The notes under the pieces: generated by a model
What the model was told of the DNA's origin: nothing
The model's database searches: none
The model's input: the letters and a program-made list of their open reading frames with translations, nothing else
NCBI RefSeq assembly: GCF_037996765.1
Contig: NZ_JBBNAD010000004.1
Span: 124,001-188,000 of the forward strand
Length of the DNA: 64,000 nucleotides
Reading direction: 5' to 3'
Source of the DNA: Bdellovibrio sp. GT3
Lineage (GTDB): Bacteria; Bdellovibrionota; Bdellovibrionia; Bdellovibrionales; Bdellovibrionaceae
Made by a program: the position numbers and the translations under genes
Shown here: piece by piece, positions 16,574 through 26,045 of the stretch
Layout of the letters: each line of letters begins with the position of its first letter
How positions within the stretch are numbered: position 1 is the stretch's first letter

Positions 16574-18667
16574 ATGGCATTCTTAATACGATTTCAAAAG
16601 CTCCTGATCATTGGGGCTTTAATCATTCTTATATATACACTTTTTGGTTTTTTCCTGGTTCCGTGGATTGCAAAAAATCAGATGCAGAAATTTCTGCAAA
16701 CTCGATTTGGCAGCACCCCCACGATTGGGAAAATCTATTTCAATCCCTATACATTTCACTTTGAAATCACCGACTTTGATTTGCCCGATACCGCTGAAAA
16801 AACCACCGATAAAATAAGCCGCTTGAAGTTTGAAACCTTCGCCATGAACGGGGATTGGTGGAAACTTCTTAGACGGGAAGTCCATTTTAAGTACGTTGAT
16901 CTAAAAAAGGCCGAAGGGCAATTCATCATCTTCAGCAAAGGCAATACCAATTGGGAGCTGCTGCCGGACCCAGAGGCGGGCGCGAAAAAAAAGGATGATA
17001 GTAATTCAAGCGGGAAACCTTGGACCGTGACCTTTCGGAGACTGGCCATCGAGAACAGTGGTTTGGATGTCTGGGATCACACTCACGTCTCGCCTTTGCA
17101 TTTGCCGGTAGGTCCCTTGAGTTTAAACATCGAGAACTTTACGACCTCCATTGGGGAATCGTCGGAAATCGAAAGTTTGGTGTTTTCTGTCGGCGACAAG
17201 GGACGCATGGTAATTTCCGGCAGTGCGAACATGAAGCCAACCTCTGCCGACTTGAAGTTGGATTTCAAAGACCTGCCGATGGGTTTTGTTTCGGCCTATT
17301 TGTCCGACACCACGTATTTGCGGCTGTCCAAAGGAACCTTGAATTTTCAGGGAAGTCTTATTTATCGGGACGGTATTGTTACACTGAACGGTGACCCGGA
17401 AATTCACGACCTGGCGATAGAACAAGAAGAAGTGGAGTTGCCGGTTTTAAAGTGGAAAACTCTGATCGCCGAAAAGCTGCAGTTTAAATCCCAGCCCCTG
17501 GGGATGACGGTTGAGAACGTCAATGTGGATGGGCTGGTTACGACGCTGGCTTTGCGCGCTGATGGAACCTTGAACGTGAAAGAGATGATGCGTACTGGGA
17601 AGAAAGCAGATCCGGTCCCTCAATCAGCATCAACACCTGCCGGGTCGCCGGCGGCAGCGGAGCAGAAAGAGTCTGCGCCAGGATTTCAATACCTGGTAAA
17701 GGTTTTGAAGATTGAAAACGGTGGTTTGGATTATTCAGATCAACAAATCAGACCGCGCTTTGTGGCTCGTATCCACAGCCTCAATGGTTCTTTGGGTCCG
17801 ATTTCATCTGAACTTGGCCAAAAAATGAATATTGATCTAAACGGAATGGTTGAGCAGTACGGAAAATTTAAAGGCAAGGGCAGTTTCATTATGAAAAAAC
17901 CGTGGCCTAACTTGGATTTCACCTCGAGCTTTCAAAACATTGAAATGACGACATTTACGCCCTACGCCGGGAAATTTGCGGGCTATGAGATCAGCAAGGG
18001 GAAGTTGTTTCTAGATGTGAAGTACACTTTGGTGAATCATCGAATCAAAGGCGATAACAATGTGTTCCTGGATCAATTTACCCTAGGGAAAAAAGTCGAA
18101 GGCGGCAAACAAAGCAATTGGCCGATCAAATTTGCTCTGGCCATTATGAAAGATAGGAAGGGGCAAATTAAATTCAAGCTTCCGATCGAAGGGGATGTAA
18201 GCTCTCCGGATTTTTCCGTGGGCAGCATTGTTTGGACGGCGATTAAGAACCTGGTGGTCAAAATCGCAATGTCGCCCTTTGATTTCATTTCGAGCTTGGT
18301 GGATGGCGGTCCTGAATTGCAAAACATTTTCTTTGAACCCGGCCAACGAACTTTGACAGCCGAGGAGGCTGTGAAGGTGTCTAAAATTGCTGAAGCCTTA
18401 AAGGATCGACCGCAGCTGGCCCTTGAAATTACGGGACAGTACCAGCAAGCAGATTTGGCGGAGATGCTGCGTTCTGCTTCGCAGGGAAAAAAGAATCAGG
18501 AATTTACCGTCGATGATCTGAAAGCATTGGCCCTGGCCCGCAGTAATCTGATCATGGGAGAGTTAAATACCCTGGGTATTGAGCCGAATCGGATGTTTAT
18601 TCTGGCGGCCACTCCCGGAGAAGCGGGCAAGAAGCCCCAGGTCTATCTGACATTAAAAGAAAAATAA
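16574..18667 (+). CDS. DUF748 (AsmA-like) envelope protein
   Basis: A 697-residue protein with one N-terminal transmembrane helix (LLIIGALIILIYTLFGFFLVP) and a long periplasmic part of repeating beta-strand units typical of the DUF748/AsmA group (VPWIAKNQM, FNPYTFHFEITDFDL, LSLNIENFTT, KGDNNVFLDQFTLG). The C-terminus (TLTAEEAVKVSKIAEALKD and RSNLIMGELNTLGI) is typical of DUF748. AsmA-like proteins are thought to bridge the periplasm in lipid transport. A linker rich in Ala/Pro/Ser is near residues 365-385. The ATG at 16574 directly precedes the membrane helix; the in-frame TTG at 16526 has no support. Confidence 0.85.
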   Translation: MAFLIRFQKLLIIGALIILIYTLFGFFLVPWIAKNQMQKFLQTRFGSTPTIGKIYFNPYTFHFEITDFDLPDTAEKTTDKISRLKFETFAMNGDWWKLLRREVHFKYVDLKKAEGQFIIFSKGNTNWELLPDPEAGAKKKDDSNSSGKPWTVTFRRLAIENSGLDVWDHTHVSPLHLPVGPLSLNIENFTTSIGESSEIESLVFSVGDKGRMVISGSANMKPTSADLKLDFKDLPMGFVSAYLSDTTYLRLSKGTLNFQGSLIYRDGIVTLNGDPEIHDLAIEQEEVELPVLKWKTLIAEKLQFKSQPLGMTVENVNVDGLVTTLALRADGTLNVKEMMRTGKKADPVPQSASTPAGSPAAAEQKESAPGFQYLVKVLKIENGGLDYSDQQIRPRFVARIHSLNGSLGPISSELGQKMNIDLNGMVEQYGKFKGKGSFIMKKPWPNLDFTSSFQNIEMTTFTPYAGKFAGYEISKGKLFLDVKYTLVNHRIKGDNNVFLDQFTLGKKVEGGKQSNWPIKFALAIMKDRKGQIKFKLPIEGDVSSPDFSVGSIVWTAIKNLVVKIAMSPFDFISSLVDGGPELQNIFFEPGQRTLTAEEAVKVSKIAEALKDRPQLALEITGQYQQADLAEMLRSASQGKKNQEFTVDDLKALALARSNLIMGELNTLGIEPNRMFILAATPGEAGKKPQVYLTLKEK

Positions 18668-18669
18668 AA

Positions 18670-18706
18670 GGTGCCAGGTCCTACTTACGGAAGCAGCGCA
18701 GAACCG
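18670..18706. repeat. Intergenic repeat, copy B
   Basis: Matches 8612-8648 at 34 of 37 positions and, like that copy, begins right after a stop codon. The palindrome found at the end of copy A is only partly kept here (AGAACCGTTCT). Confidence 0.75.
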
Positions 18707-18748
18707 TTCTTGGATTTAGGAAGCTAGCGCAACGCTTATTTTAAAAGA

Positions 18749-18775
18749 AAAGGGCCAGCAAACGGCCCTTCTTTG
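18749..18775 (+). terminator. Terminator downstream of the DUF748 gene
   Basis: AAGGGCC pairs with GGCCCTT around AGCAAAC, followed by CTTTGTT. The T-tract is short, so strength is uncertain. The rest of the gap to 18944 holds no gene I can support. Confidence 0.6.
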
Positions 18776-18944
18776 TTAAATTCTGACTTACCACAGAAAG
18801 AAGTTAACAATGAAACAAACTGCGAACCGGGTATCTAAGGTTTCTCAAATGTCGGTCGTCCAGCTGTCATGAAAGTTTGTTTTACTCTGCCTCAATCGAT
18901 GTTAAATAAATATATTCATAACTTCGAACTGGAGACGAGCATCT

Positions 18945-19814
18945 GTGAAATTGGTTTTGAGTGTAATTTTATTGGCCGGTGCACTTTGCGCAAACACTAG
19001 TTTGGCAAACGATGCGTCCCAAACCGTTACCTGGATTCGCTGGGACGACCCACCGATATTTATCTTTTCAGGGCCCTTTCAGGGGCAGGGGCTTCTCGAC
19101 AATACGCAAAGAATTCTTATTAAGAATCTCCCGCAATACACTCACAAGACCACTCAAGGAAGTGTTCCCGAAGTCGTACAAAAGGGAAAAGATAAATCCC
19201 CAATTTGCAATGCCGGGTGGCTCGAAACTCCCGAGTGGAGCAAGATTTTCTATTTCTCCAAACCTGTATTTGTTATCCCTACCAACGGTCTGCTAACAAA
19301 GCATGACAATCTGATGGAGCTCAAAAGTCTGGTGCCGCTCTCACTGCAAAAGGTGATCGATCAAAAGCCTCAATGGACGCTGGGTGTGGGCAGACTTTAT
19401 GGAGAAGGAATCGATGACGTTCTGATTAAGAACAACTACAAAAAGAATCCGAAAATTAAGGTGGTCGACAACAGTTTACTTGCACATCAGATGCTTCATA
19501 CGGGTCGCATTCAATACACTCTCGGTTATCCCTTTGAAGCATTTTACTACAATAAACTTCTTAAGTCCCCTGGATCGGTAGAGTATCTGCCTCTCAAAGA
19601 CAACGGTGATTTCGTATATGTTGTGGTTGCATGTCCTAAAATCGAATGGGGCAAAAAAGTCATCGAGTCTGTTGATTTGGTTCTAAACAGTCGTAAAGTC
19701 CTAGAGGATATTCGTCACGGTGTCGATCGTTGGCTCAGTATTAATGACCAAAATGGCTTGATTGAGGCCCGTCGTAAAATGGTCGAAAAGTACTATCCCG
19801 ACCTTACCAAATAA
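18945..19814 (+). CDS. Periplasmic solute-binding-like protein (TIGR02285 type)
   Basis: A 289-residue protein with a signal peptide (LLAGALCANTSLA) and the layout of family-3-like extracellular solute-binding proteins, in particular the uncharacterised TIGR02285 group. WIRWDDPPIF near the N-terminus, CNAGWLETPEW, LGVGRLYGEGID and LGYPFEAFYY are the features I used. No transporter genes are adjacent, so it may act as a stand-alone periplasmic sensor or ligand scavenger. GTG start with GGAG about ten bases upstream. Confidence 0.7.
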   Translation: MKLVLSVILLAGALCANTSLANDASQTVTWIRWDDPPIFIFSGPFQGQGLLDNTQRILIKNLPQYTHKTTQGSVPEVVQKGKDKSPICNAGWLETPEWSKIFYFSKPVFVIPTNGLLTKHDNLMELKSLVPLSLQKVIDQKPQWTLGVGRLYGEGIDDVLIKNNYKKNPKIKVVDNSLLAHQMLHTGRIQYTLGYPFEAFYYNKLLKSPGSVEYLPLKDNGDFVYVVVACPKIEWGKKVIESVDLVLNSRKVLEDIRHGVDRWLSINDQNGLIEARRKMVEKYYPDLTK

Positions 19815-19824
19815 CTCAAAAGTC

Positions 19825-20595
19825 CTAAGAGCCCCACATCACCGTGCGCATCGATAGTGAGCCCATCTCGAAGCCCTCGTAAGGATACGAGATCTTGTCC
19901 TTATCATCCGAAGCGCCGAAAGCGTAAAGTAGTGGCCAATAATGTTCAGGCGTTGGAACGGAAAGTTCTGCGGCGGAGCCAAACTTTTCAATATGCGCCA
20001 GGGATTTTTCATCCCTTTGCTCGAGTGCTTGCTTGATCGCAGAATCAAACTCCACCGCCCAGGGGGTGGAGGAGTCAGGTTCGCGCCATTTGATTTCACG
20101 CAGATTATGCACGATATTTCCACTCGCCAAAATCAACACACCTTGTTCGCGAAGGCTGCGCAAGTGTTTACCCATCTCGATGTGCTTTTCAGGAGGAGCA
20201 TGCACATCCAAACTTAGTTGAAACACTGGAATATCAGCCTTCGGAAACATGTGCACCAGAACAGACCAGGTGCCGTGATCCAGGCCCCATTTTTCAGTCA
20301 GCTCCGAGCCCGGAATCAGTTTTTGCGTGGTCTGTGCCAGGCTTAAAGGTCCGCGGGCAGGGTACTGAACATCAAACAGGGCTTTGGGAAATCCATAAAA
20401 ATCATGAATCGTTTGCGGAGTCGCCGTGTACAGAACTTTGGTTCCTTCTGTTTCCCAATGTGCCGACACCACAAGGATTGCCTGTGGGTGCGGCACGCGT
20501 TCACCCAATGCTGTCAAAGCATCCGTGAACGGAGTCTTTGCCAAAGCATTCATCGGGGAGCCATGAGCTGCAAAAATCACAGGCATGCGTTTCAT
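19825..20595 (-). CDS. ygiD: Extradiol dioxygenase-like protein (YgiD/DODA type)
   Basis: A 256-residue class III (LigB-type) extradiol dioxygenase of the YgiD/4,5-DOPA dioxygenase family. Candidate metal and catalytic His residues are in AAHGSPMNAL, VVSAHWET, GLDHGTW, DVHAPPEKH and SGNIVHNL. It starts 6 bases after the yceI stop and is co-transcribed with it. This yceI-ygiD pair beside a LysR-type regulator is a common arrangement. Physiological substrate unknown. Confidence 0.88.
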   Translation of the reverse strand: MKRMPVIFAAHGSPMNALAKTPFTDALTALGERVPHPQAILVVSAHWETEGTKVLYTATPQTIHDFYGFPKALFDVQYPARGPLSLAQTTQKLIPGSELTEKWGLDHGTWSVLVHMFPKADIPVFQLSLDVHAPPEKHIEMGKHLRSLREQGVLILASGNIVHNLREIKWREPDSSTPWAVEFDSAIKQALEQRDEKSLAHIEKFGSAAELSVPTPEHYWPLLYAFGASDDKDKISYPYEGFEMGSLSMRTVMWGS

Positions 20596-20601
20596 AAATT
20601 C

Positions 20602-21207
20602 TTAACCCTTCTTATCCACAGGTCTGTTGCCTTGGATTTTGATATTCAAAGTGATCTCGTCACCAACTACGGGACCGGCTTCAACAGCCTGGCTCCATGT
20701 CAGACCGAATTCCTGACGATTGATTTTACCTGTCGCTGTGAAGGCGATCTTTTGGTTGCCGTAAGCATCCTTCACATCACCCAGGTATTTCACTGCCAGA
20801 GTGATTTCTTTGGTTTTGCCTTTGATCGTCAAGTCGCCTACCAATTTTAAGTCATCAGCCGTGCCGATCACTTTTTTGGTTACGAACTTCATTGTAGGAT
20901 TTTTTGCGACGTCAAAAAAGTCCGGGCTCTTTAAATGTTTGTCACGATCAGCATTGGACGTATCGATACTGTTGATATCGACATTCAAATTGGCTTTGGA
21001 CTTTTCCAGTTTTGGATCAATCGTGATGGAGCCGTCAAATTTAGTGAAGCGGCCGTCAACGGAAGAAATCACCAAATGGGGAACTTCAAAACCAACTTGC
21101 GAATGGGCAGAATCCAGGGTGTAAGTGCCTGCTGGGATTGTTTTGGCAAAAGCCGCCGTGCTGAGTAACGTAATAATTGTAGCTGTGGTTGCGGTCATCA
21201 TTTTCAT
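20602..21207 (-). CDS. yceI: YceI-family periplasmic lipid-binding protein
   Basis: A 201-residue secreted lipocalin-like protein: signal peptide (LLSTAAFA) followed by the YceI signature GTYTLDSAHSQVGFEVPHL, then SKANLNVDINSIDTSNADRD, KHLKSPDFFDVAKNPT and the NRQEFGLTW strand. Members bind isoprenoid-like lipids in a beta-barrel pocket. Strong ribosome site AAAGGAGAG. First gene of the yceI-ygiD operon, divergent from the LysR gene at 21303. Confidence 0.93.
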   Translation of the reverse strand: MKMMTATTATIITLLSTAAFAKTIPAGTYTLDSAHSQVGFEVPHLVISSVDGRFTKFDGSITIDPKLEKSKANLNVDINSIDTSNADRDKHLKSPDFFDVAKNPTMKFVTKKVIGTADDLKLVGDLTIKGKTKEITLAVKYLGDVKDAYGNQKIAFTATGKINRQEFGLTWSQAVEAGPVVGDEITLNIKIQGNRPVDKKG

Positions 21208-21224
21208 GGTTCTCTCCTTTAATA

Positions 21225-21258
21225 GTTAATGAACACTCATATAGTTTCGGGCATTAAC
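21225..21258. promoter_or_regulatory. Inverted repeat in the yceI/LysR divergent region
   Basis: GTTAATG (21225-21231) and CATTAAC (21252-21258) form a 7-bp inverted repeat in the intergenic region where a LysR-type protein would be expected to bind. Confidence 0.35.
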
Positions 21259-21263
21259 TGGTG

Positions 21264-21293
21264 TTGCGGTAGGAGACATATTCACGATATACT
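21264..21293 (+). promoter_or_regulatory. Promoter of the LysR gene, probably leaderless
   Basis: TTGCGG (21264-21269), an 18-base spacer and TATACT (21288-21293). A start about 7 bases after the -10 falls at about 21300, 3 bases before the ATG at 21303, which has no ribosome site. Confidence 0.45.
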
Positions 21294-21302
21294 GTTGCAC
21301 AT

Positions 21303-22205
21303 ATGGAACAATTAGATCTCAATCAAATACGCACATTCGTCAAACTGGTTCAAGCAGGCAGCTTCACCAAAGCCGCCGAGGTCTTGCATCAGCCCAAATC
21401 CAGAGTCAGTCGTAGACTGGCCGCCTTAGAGCGAGACTTGGGCATTCAGCTGGTGTATCGAACCACGCGTCAGTTTCAGCTGACCGATGCCGGTCGGGCT
21501 TATTATGAGCGTTCTCGAGGTTTGGTAGAAGGGCTGGAAAGCCTTAGTGCAGAACTCAGTGAGGAAGTGGCTGATGTTTCCGGTTGGTTGCGTATTACGG
21601 CCTCTGATGATCTGGGTGTCTTGCACCTGCCGGATGTTTTGGCGGAGTTTTCAAAACAGCATCCCCGAGTCCGTTTCGAAGTTTTGTTGAGTCAGGCCTA
21701 TGTGGATTTGGTGAAGGAATCCATCGATGTTGCAGTTCGTATCGGGATTTTGAAGGACAGCTCACTAAGAGTCAAAAAAGTGGCAACGCTAAAAAGTATT
21801 TTGGTGGCAAGCCCCGGCTTCCTTGAGCGCTATCGTCAAGCGGAGGACATTGATAGCTTGGGTTCAGTGCCGTTTTTAGGATTGGGATCGCAGCCAAAGC
21901 TGGAATTGTGGCGTTTGAGTGATGGTAAAAAAGTTTCTGTGAAAGTTGAGCCCGTATTTTTGGCCAACAATCCGAACATGGTTTTACAAATGGCTGTGCA
22001 GGGGCGGGGAATTGCAATGATACCGGAGTTCATCGCAGCGGAGCAGATTCGCCAAGGGCGTTTGGTTCATATTCATCGTGGTCTGCGTGGTCAGGAAATC
22101 CCGGTCAGTCTGGTTTCACCGGAACAAAGGGAAGTGTCATTGAAAACAAAGAAATTCATCGACTTTGCAGCCAAAAGACTTAAAGAGAAGTTTGAACAAT
22201 TTTAA
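21303..22205 (+). CDS. LysR-family transcriptional regulator
   Basis: A 300-residue LysR-type regulator. The N-terminal winged helix-turn-helix is clear (LNQIRTFVKLVQAGSFTKAA, then KSRVSRRLAALERDLGIQL) and is followed by a periplasmic-binding-protein-like effector domain (about residues 90-295). It is transcribed divergently from yceI-ygiD and is the likely regulator of that operon, a standard LysR layout. It overlaps the convergent PilZ gene by 4 bases at the 3' end. Effector unknown. Confidence 0.93.
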   Translation: MEQLDLNQIRTFVKLVQAGSFTKAAEVLHQPKSRVSRRLAALERDLGIQLVYRTTRQFQLTDAGRAYYERSRGLVEGLESLSAELSEEVADVSGWLRITASDDLGVLHLPDVLAEFSKQHPRVRFEVLLSQAYVDLVKESIDVAVRIGILKDSSLRVKKVATLKSILVASPGFLERYRQAEDIDSLGSVPFLGLGSQPKLELWRLSDGKKVSVKVEPVFLANNPNMVLQMAVQGRGIAMIPEFIAAEQIRQGRLVHIHRGLRGQEIPVSLVSPEQREVSLKTKKFIDFAAKRLKEKFEQF

Positions 22206-22741
22206 AAGATGCCAGCGAAGAATGAAAAGATATCTTCGTACTGAAATTTCAGTGAACTAAAGATCACCGCACCCCAAAGAAGTGCCACAACCCCCATCAT
22301 CATCAGTTGCGGGAAGTGCAGCAAACTCATGGGGCCGGGTTGTTTGTTCAGCATTTCATCGATTTGCCCACGTTCCTGGTTTTCACGGAATCGACGGGCC
22401 AAACCTTGCGCCAATACGATTCTTTGGGTCATTTCCATTTTATAGAAATGAACGCCAACCAGTGTTTGAGAATTTGCAATGCTATCCAGACGAGTAACAA
22501 TGGCGTAACACGCCATTTGACGTGAACCCGGTGGAGTGAATTGGATCTTGATGACTTCGCCTAAAATAGGGCATAGGTCGTCGGGAGCCGTGAATGCCAG
22601 TCCCGTCAGTGACACATTCTTGATCGAAGTTCCTTCTTCCCAAGGGACTTGCTTCGGACCCGCTACACGTACGATGCTCTCATCCTCTGTTTGAAGAATA
22701 AATCGGGGAGATCTGCCGTGATAGCGTGCGAGTGATGTCAT
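22202..22741 (-). CDS. PilZ-domain protein with C-terminal membrane helix
   Basis: A 179-residue protein with a PilZ c-di-GMP-binding domain: the RxxxR motif is in RYHGR (near residue 6) and the NxSxxG motif in NVSLTG (near residue 44). The C-terminus holds one transmembrane helix (LMMMGVVALLWGAVIFSSL), so the sensor is membrane-tethered. Both motifs being intact suggests it binds c-di-GMP. I chose the ATG at 22741, which places RxxxR close to the N-terminus; a TTG at 22780 is less likely. Monocistronic. Confidence 0.85.
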   Translation of the reverse strand: MTSLARYHGRSPRFILQTEDESIVRVAGPKQVPWEEGTSIKNVSLTGLAFTAPDDLCPILGEVIKIQFTPPGSRQMACYAIVTRLDSIANSQTLVGVHFYKMEMTQRIVLAQGLARRFRENQERGQIDEMLNKQPGPMSLLHFPQLMMMGVVALLWGAVIFSSLKFQYEDIFSFFAGIF

Positions 22742-22829
22742 ACTGTTCTTTTCGGACGAAAAGCCGGGTGTCTTAACCAAGCGGCACCAAAAAACAGTAT
22801 ATCAATTTGAGACTGTGGCTCTGTGGGGC

Positions 22830-23804
22830 CTAAAAGTGCTTCCAGCCTTTGAATGTGGAAATTTCTTCCTTACCATCGCCGTGGATCAGAAAGACTCCAG
22901 GGCTTTCTGTGAACTGGCCAACTTCTGTCCACTCCGGAAAAAGAGTTCGATTTTCAGGATTCACAGAAATCAGAAGTTCATAATCCTCTCCACCCCACAA
23001 AGCATATTCGTAGGCTTTGGACAAATGAGCCATACGTAAAGTTTCATCATGCAGTGGAAATTGATCGGGAAATAAATGAACTCCGCCAATATGGGGAGAG
23101 TGGCCGTTGCCGTAAGGTTTTTTTGATAAAATCAAAGCATCATTGACCAAGCCATCGCTGCAATCCATCAAGGCGTGAATCTTATCTGCGTGCTGCCGCA
23201 ATTGTGGGAGTAGATCCAGGCGCGGAAGTGGGCGAAGGTGTCGAGCTGTCGCCTCTGGAAAATCCCCGGTGCGATCTTCATTCAGCGCGCGAAGTCCCGT
23301 GGTGGATAAGCCCAGGGGGCCACTGCTAAGTAGGATGTCACCGGCTTGTGTCCCATGGCGTGTGATTGGCTTATCACAGGAGCCATGTACACTGACATCG
23401 ATGATCACACCGCGCGGAGAGGCACATAGATCACCTCCGGCAATTTCGACACCGAATTTGTCGGCCAGAGTTGTCATGCCCTGATAGAATTCGTCAAGCC
23501 AGGTTTCTGTTATTTCTTTGGGAATCGCCAAGGACACTTGCGCAAAGCGCGGGTCCGCTCCCATAGCCGCCAAATCACTTAAGTTAACTGCCAGTGCTTT
23601 GTGTCCCAGATCAAATGCACAGGAGTAATCAAGGCGAAAATGCACGTCTTCCACCATCATATCCTGCGCGATCACGGAATAGCCGGGGAAGTTTTTGAAA
23701 ACAAAGGCATCATCACCCAAAGGAACTATGGTGTTTGGATTATGACGCTGGACCTTATTTCGGATGTTCTTCAGAACCTGCCACTCTTTGGGAGTATTTT
23801 GCAT
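22830..23804 (-). CDS. thiL: Thiamine-monophosphate kinase (ThiL)
   Basis: Phosphorylates thiamine monophosphate to thiamine diphosphate, the last step of thiamine cofactor synthesis. A 324-residue PurM/AIRS-fold enzyme with the family blocks PLGDDAFVF, QDMMVEDVHF, KALAVNLSDLAAMGADP, GGDLCASP, MDCSDGLVNDALIL and WGGEDYELL. The ATG at 23804 has AAGGA upstream. It diverges from ppk1 with 80 bases between the start codons. No other thiamine genes are in the window. Confidence 0.95.
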   Translation of the reverse strand: MQNTPKEWQVLKNIRNKVQRHNPNTIVPLGDDAFVFKNFPGYSVIAQDMMVEDVHFRLDYSCAFDLGHKALAVNLSDLAAMGADPRFAQVSLAIPKEITETWLDEFYQGMTTLADKFGVEIAGGDLCASPRGVIIDVSVHGSCDKPITRHGTQAGDILLSSGPLGLSTTGLRALNEDRTGDFPEATARHLRPLPRLDLLPQLRQHADKIHALMDCSDGLVNDALILSKKPYGNGHSPHIGGVHLFPDQFPLHDETLRMAHLSKAYEYALWGGEDYELLISVNPENRTLFPEWTEVGQFTESPGVFLIHGDGKEEISTFKGWKHF

Positions 23805-23884
23805 GTCGTTGTTCCTTGAGGTAGGCATTGCCAAGAATAAGTCTTTATTGTGAAATATACATCCAGGGAGTCAAGGAGGATTCT

Positions 23885-26044
23885 TTGAACACACCAAAGG
23901 CAGGAACGCCTAAAAGAACGTCTAAGAAAAAAGCTGCCACACGTAAGGTCAAGGTCATCGAGCATCCCTTGTCATCTGAAAGTCTTTTCACCAGCCGCGA
24001 AATTGGTTGGTTGAATTTCAATCGCCGTGTTTTGACAGAAGCAGAGGATGCAAGCAATCCGCTTTTGGAAAGAGTGAAGTTCCTAAGTATCTCGGGATCC
24101 AATCTGGATGAGTTCTTCATGAAACGCGTGGGCGGACTGAAACGACACGTGGCTTATGGCGTATCGCCGAAATCAGCTGATGGAAAAACCCCGATGGCGC
24201 AATTGCTGGAGATTCGCCAAGTCGTCTTGCCGATGCTGCAGGATCAGGGCAACTGTCATAAAAAACTTTTGAAAGCCTTGGAGAAAGAACACATTCATCT
24301 TCTTGCGTGGAAAGACCTGACTGAAAAAGAGCAGGAGCACGTAAAGAAGTACTACAGCAAGAATGTGTTTCCGGTGTTAACGCCGCTCTCGGTGGACCCG
24401 GGGCATCCGTTTCCGTTTATTTCGAATTTGTCGGTTTCCTTGGGACTGACTTTAAAGCATCCAAATTCAGAGGATAAACTTTTTGCGCGGGTTAAGATTC
24501 CAAAAGTTTTACCGCAATGGATTCGCGTCGATGCTGATACCAGCGTAAATCGTTTTGTAAGTCTGCTTGAAGTGATCAAAGCCAACTTGGCTGATTTGTT
24601 CCCATCCATGCAAGTGTTGGAGTCGATGGCATTTCGCCTGACTCGTAACGCGGATTCAGATCAGGATCAAGAAGACGCCGAAGACTTGTTGGAAGCGATC
24701 GAAGAGGAATTGCGTCAGCGTCGTTTTGCCGAAGTGGTGCGCTTGGAGCATGGGCCCAAGCCTGATCCGTGGATGTTAAAGTTCCTGATGGAGGAGCTTG
24801 AACTGACCGAAGAGGATATCTACGAAATTCCAGGAGAGCTGGATTACGGCGACTTGGGAATGATTTCAGATCTACCGTTGCCAAAGCTGAAATTTGAACC
24901 GTACATTCCCGTGGTTTCGCCGGCATTTGCAGAGGAAGGCACCGGGATTTTCAATGCGATTCGCGCCAACGATCAGTTGATTCATAATCCGTTTGAAAGT
25001 TTCTCGGCCTCAGTTGAAACTTTCATTCGCATTGCCAGCGAAGATCCCAAAGTTCTAGCGATTAAAATGACGTTGTATCGCACGGGTGACAACAGTCCGT
25101 TCATTCGGTCCTTGATTCGCGCGGCGGCTCAAGGCAAGCAAGTGGTGTGTCTGGTTGAACTCAAAGCCCGCTTTGACGAAGAAAGAAATATCTATTGGGC
25201 CAATGAGTTGGAAAATGCCGGCGTTCACGTCGTGTATGGTGTCGTGGGTTTGAAAACTCATGCTAAAACAGCCCTGGTCGTCCGTCAGGAGCAAGAGGGC
25301 TTGCGCTGTTACGTTCATATCGGAACTGGGAACTATAACGTCACGACTTCCAGATTTTATACGGATTTGGGACTTCTGACTGCCAGAGAGGAAATCACCA
25401 ATGACGTGGTGGACTTCTTCCACTATCTGACGGGAATCAGTTTGAAGGGGAGTTACAATCACCTGCTGATTGCTCCGGTGAATATGTTCTCGACTTTCCG
25501 GACCATGATTGATCGCGAAGCCGCCCATGCGAAGGCCGGGAAGCCCGCTCATATAGTGGCTAAGTTCAATAATTTTGAGGAGAATGATATCGGTGCGGCA
25601 CTTTACTCTGCCTCACAAAAAGGTGTCGACATCGAGATGATCGTGCGGGGCTTCTGCTGTCTTCGTCCCGGGGTTCCGGGGATGAGTGAAAATATCAAAG
25701 TCACATCCGTGATCGGCAGATTCCTGGAGCACTCGCGATTGTTCTATTTCCGCAACGGCCAGGAAAATCCGGTGGATGGCGACTTCTTCCTGGGTTCTGC
25801 TGATTGGATGTACCGCAATCTTCATGCGCGCGTGGAGGCGATTGTTCCCGTTTTGGATCGCAGTCTGAAAGAAAAATTATGGGAGATCCTTCAGTTTTAC
25901 CTTAAAGAATCCCGTCAGGCGTGGTCTATGAACTCCGATGGCAGCTATACCAAAAAAACCTTCAAATCTGATGACGTCGGAATTCATCAAACGCTGATGC
26001 AATTGGCGAAATCCCGGGTTAAGATGGTCGAAGATTCGGAGTAA
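23885..26044 (+). CDS. ppk1: Polyphosphate kinase 1 (PPK1)
   Basis: Reversibly makes polyphosphate from the gamma phosphate of ATP. A 719-residue protein with the four PPK1 domains: the N domain starts at SREIGWLNFNRRVL, and two phospholipase-D-like C domains follow. The first includes KTHAKTALVV with the autophosphorylated His and YVHIGTGNYN; the second includes FLEHSRLFYF and SADWMYRNLHARVE. The basic N-terminal tail (PKRTSKKKAATRK) is extra. The TTG at 23885 has a strong AAGGAGGA site 5 bases upstream; no in-frame ATG exists nearby. sixA follows after one base, so the two are coupled. Confidence 0.96.
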   Translation: MNTPKAGTPKRTSKKKAATRKVKVIEHPLSSESLFTSREIGWLNFNRRVLTEAEDASNPLLERVKFLSISGSNLDEFFMKRVGGLKRHVAYGVSPKSADGKTPMAQLLEIRQVVLPMLQDQGNCHKKLLKALEKEHIHLLAWKDLTEKEQEHVKKYYSKNVFPVLTPLSVDPGHPFPFISNLSVSLGLTLKHPNSEDKLFARVKIPKVLPQWIRVDADTSVNRFVSLLEVIKANLADLFPSMQVLESMAFRLTRNADSDQDQEDAEDLLEAIEEELRQRRFAEVVRLEHGPKPDPWMLKFLMEELELTEEDIYEIPGELDYGDLGMISDLPLPKLKFEPYIPVVSPAFAEEGTGIFNAIRANDQLIHNPFESFSASVETFIRIASEDPKVLAIKMTLYRTGDNSPFIRSLIRAAAQGKQVVCLVELKARFDEERNIYWANELENAGVHVVYGVVGLKTHAKTALVVRQEQEGLRCYVHIGTGNYNVTTSRFYTDLGLLTAREEITNDVVDFFHYLTGISLKGSYNHLLIAPVNMFSTFRTMIDREAAHAKAGKPAHIVAKFNNFEENDIGAALYSASQKGVDIEMIVRGFCCLRPGVPGMSENIKVTSVIGRFLEHSRLFYFRNGQENPVDGDFFLGSADWMYRNLHARVEAIVPVLDRSLKEKLWEILQFYLKESRQAWSMNSDGSYTKKTFKSDDVGIHQTLMQLAKSRVKMVEDSE

Positions 26045-26045
26045 A

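Noticed and set aside
18810-18872. 20-codon open frame in the gap before the solute-binding-like gene
   Set aside because: Too short, weak ribosome site, and no sign of coding beyond the open frame.
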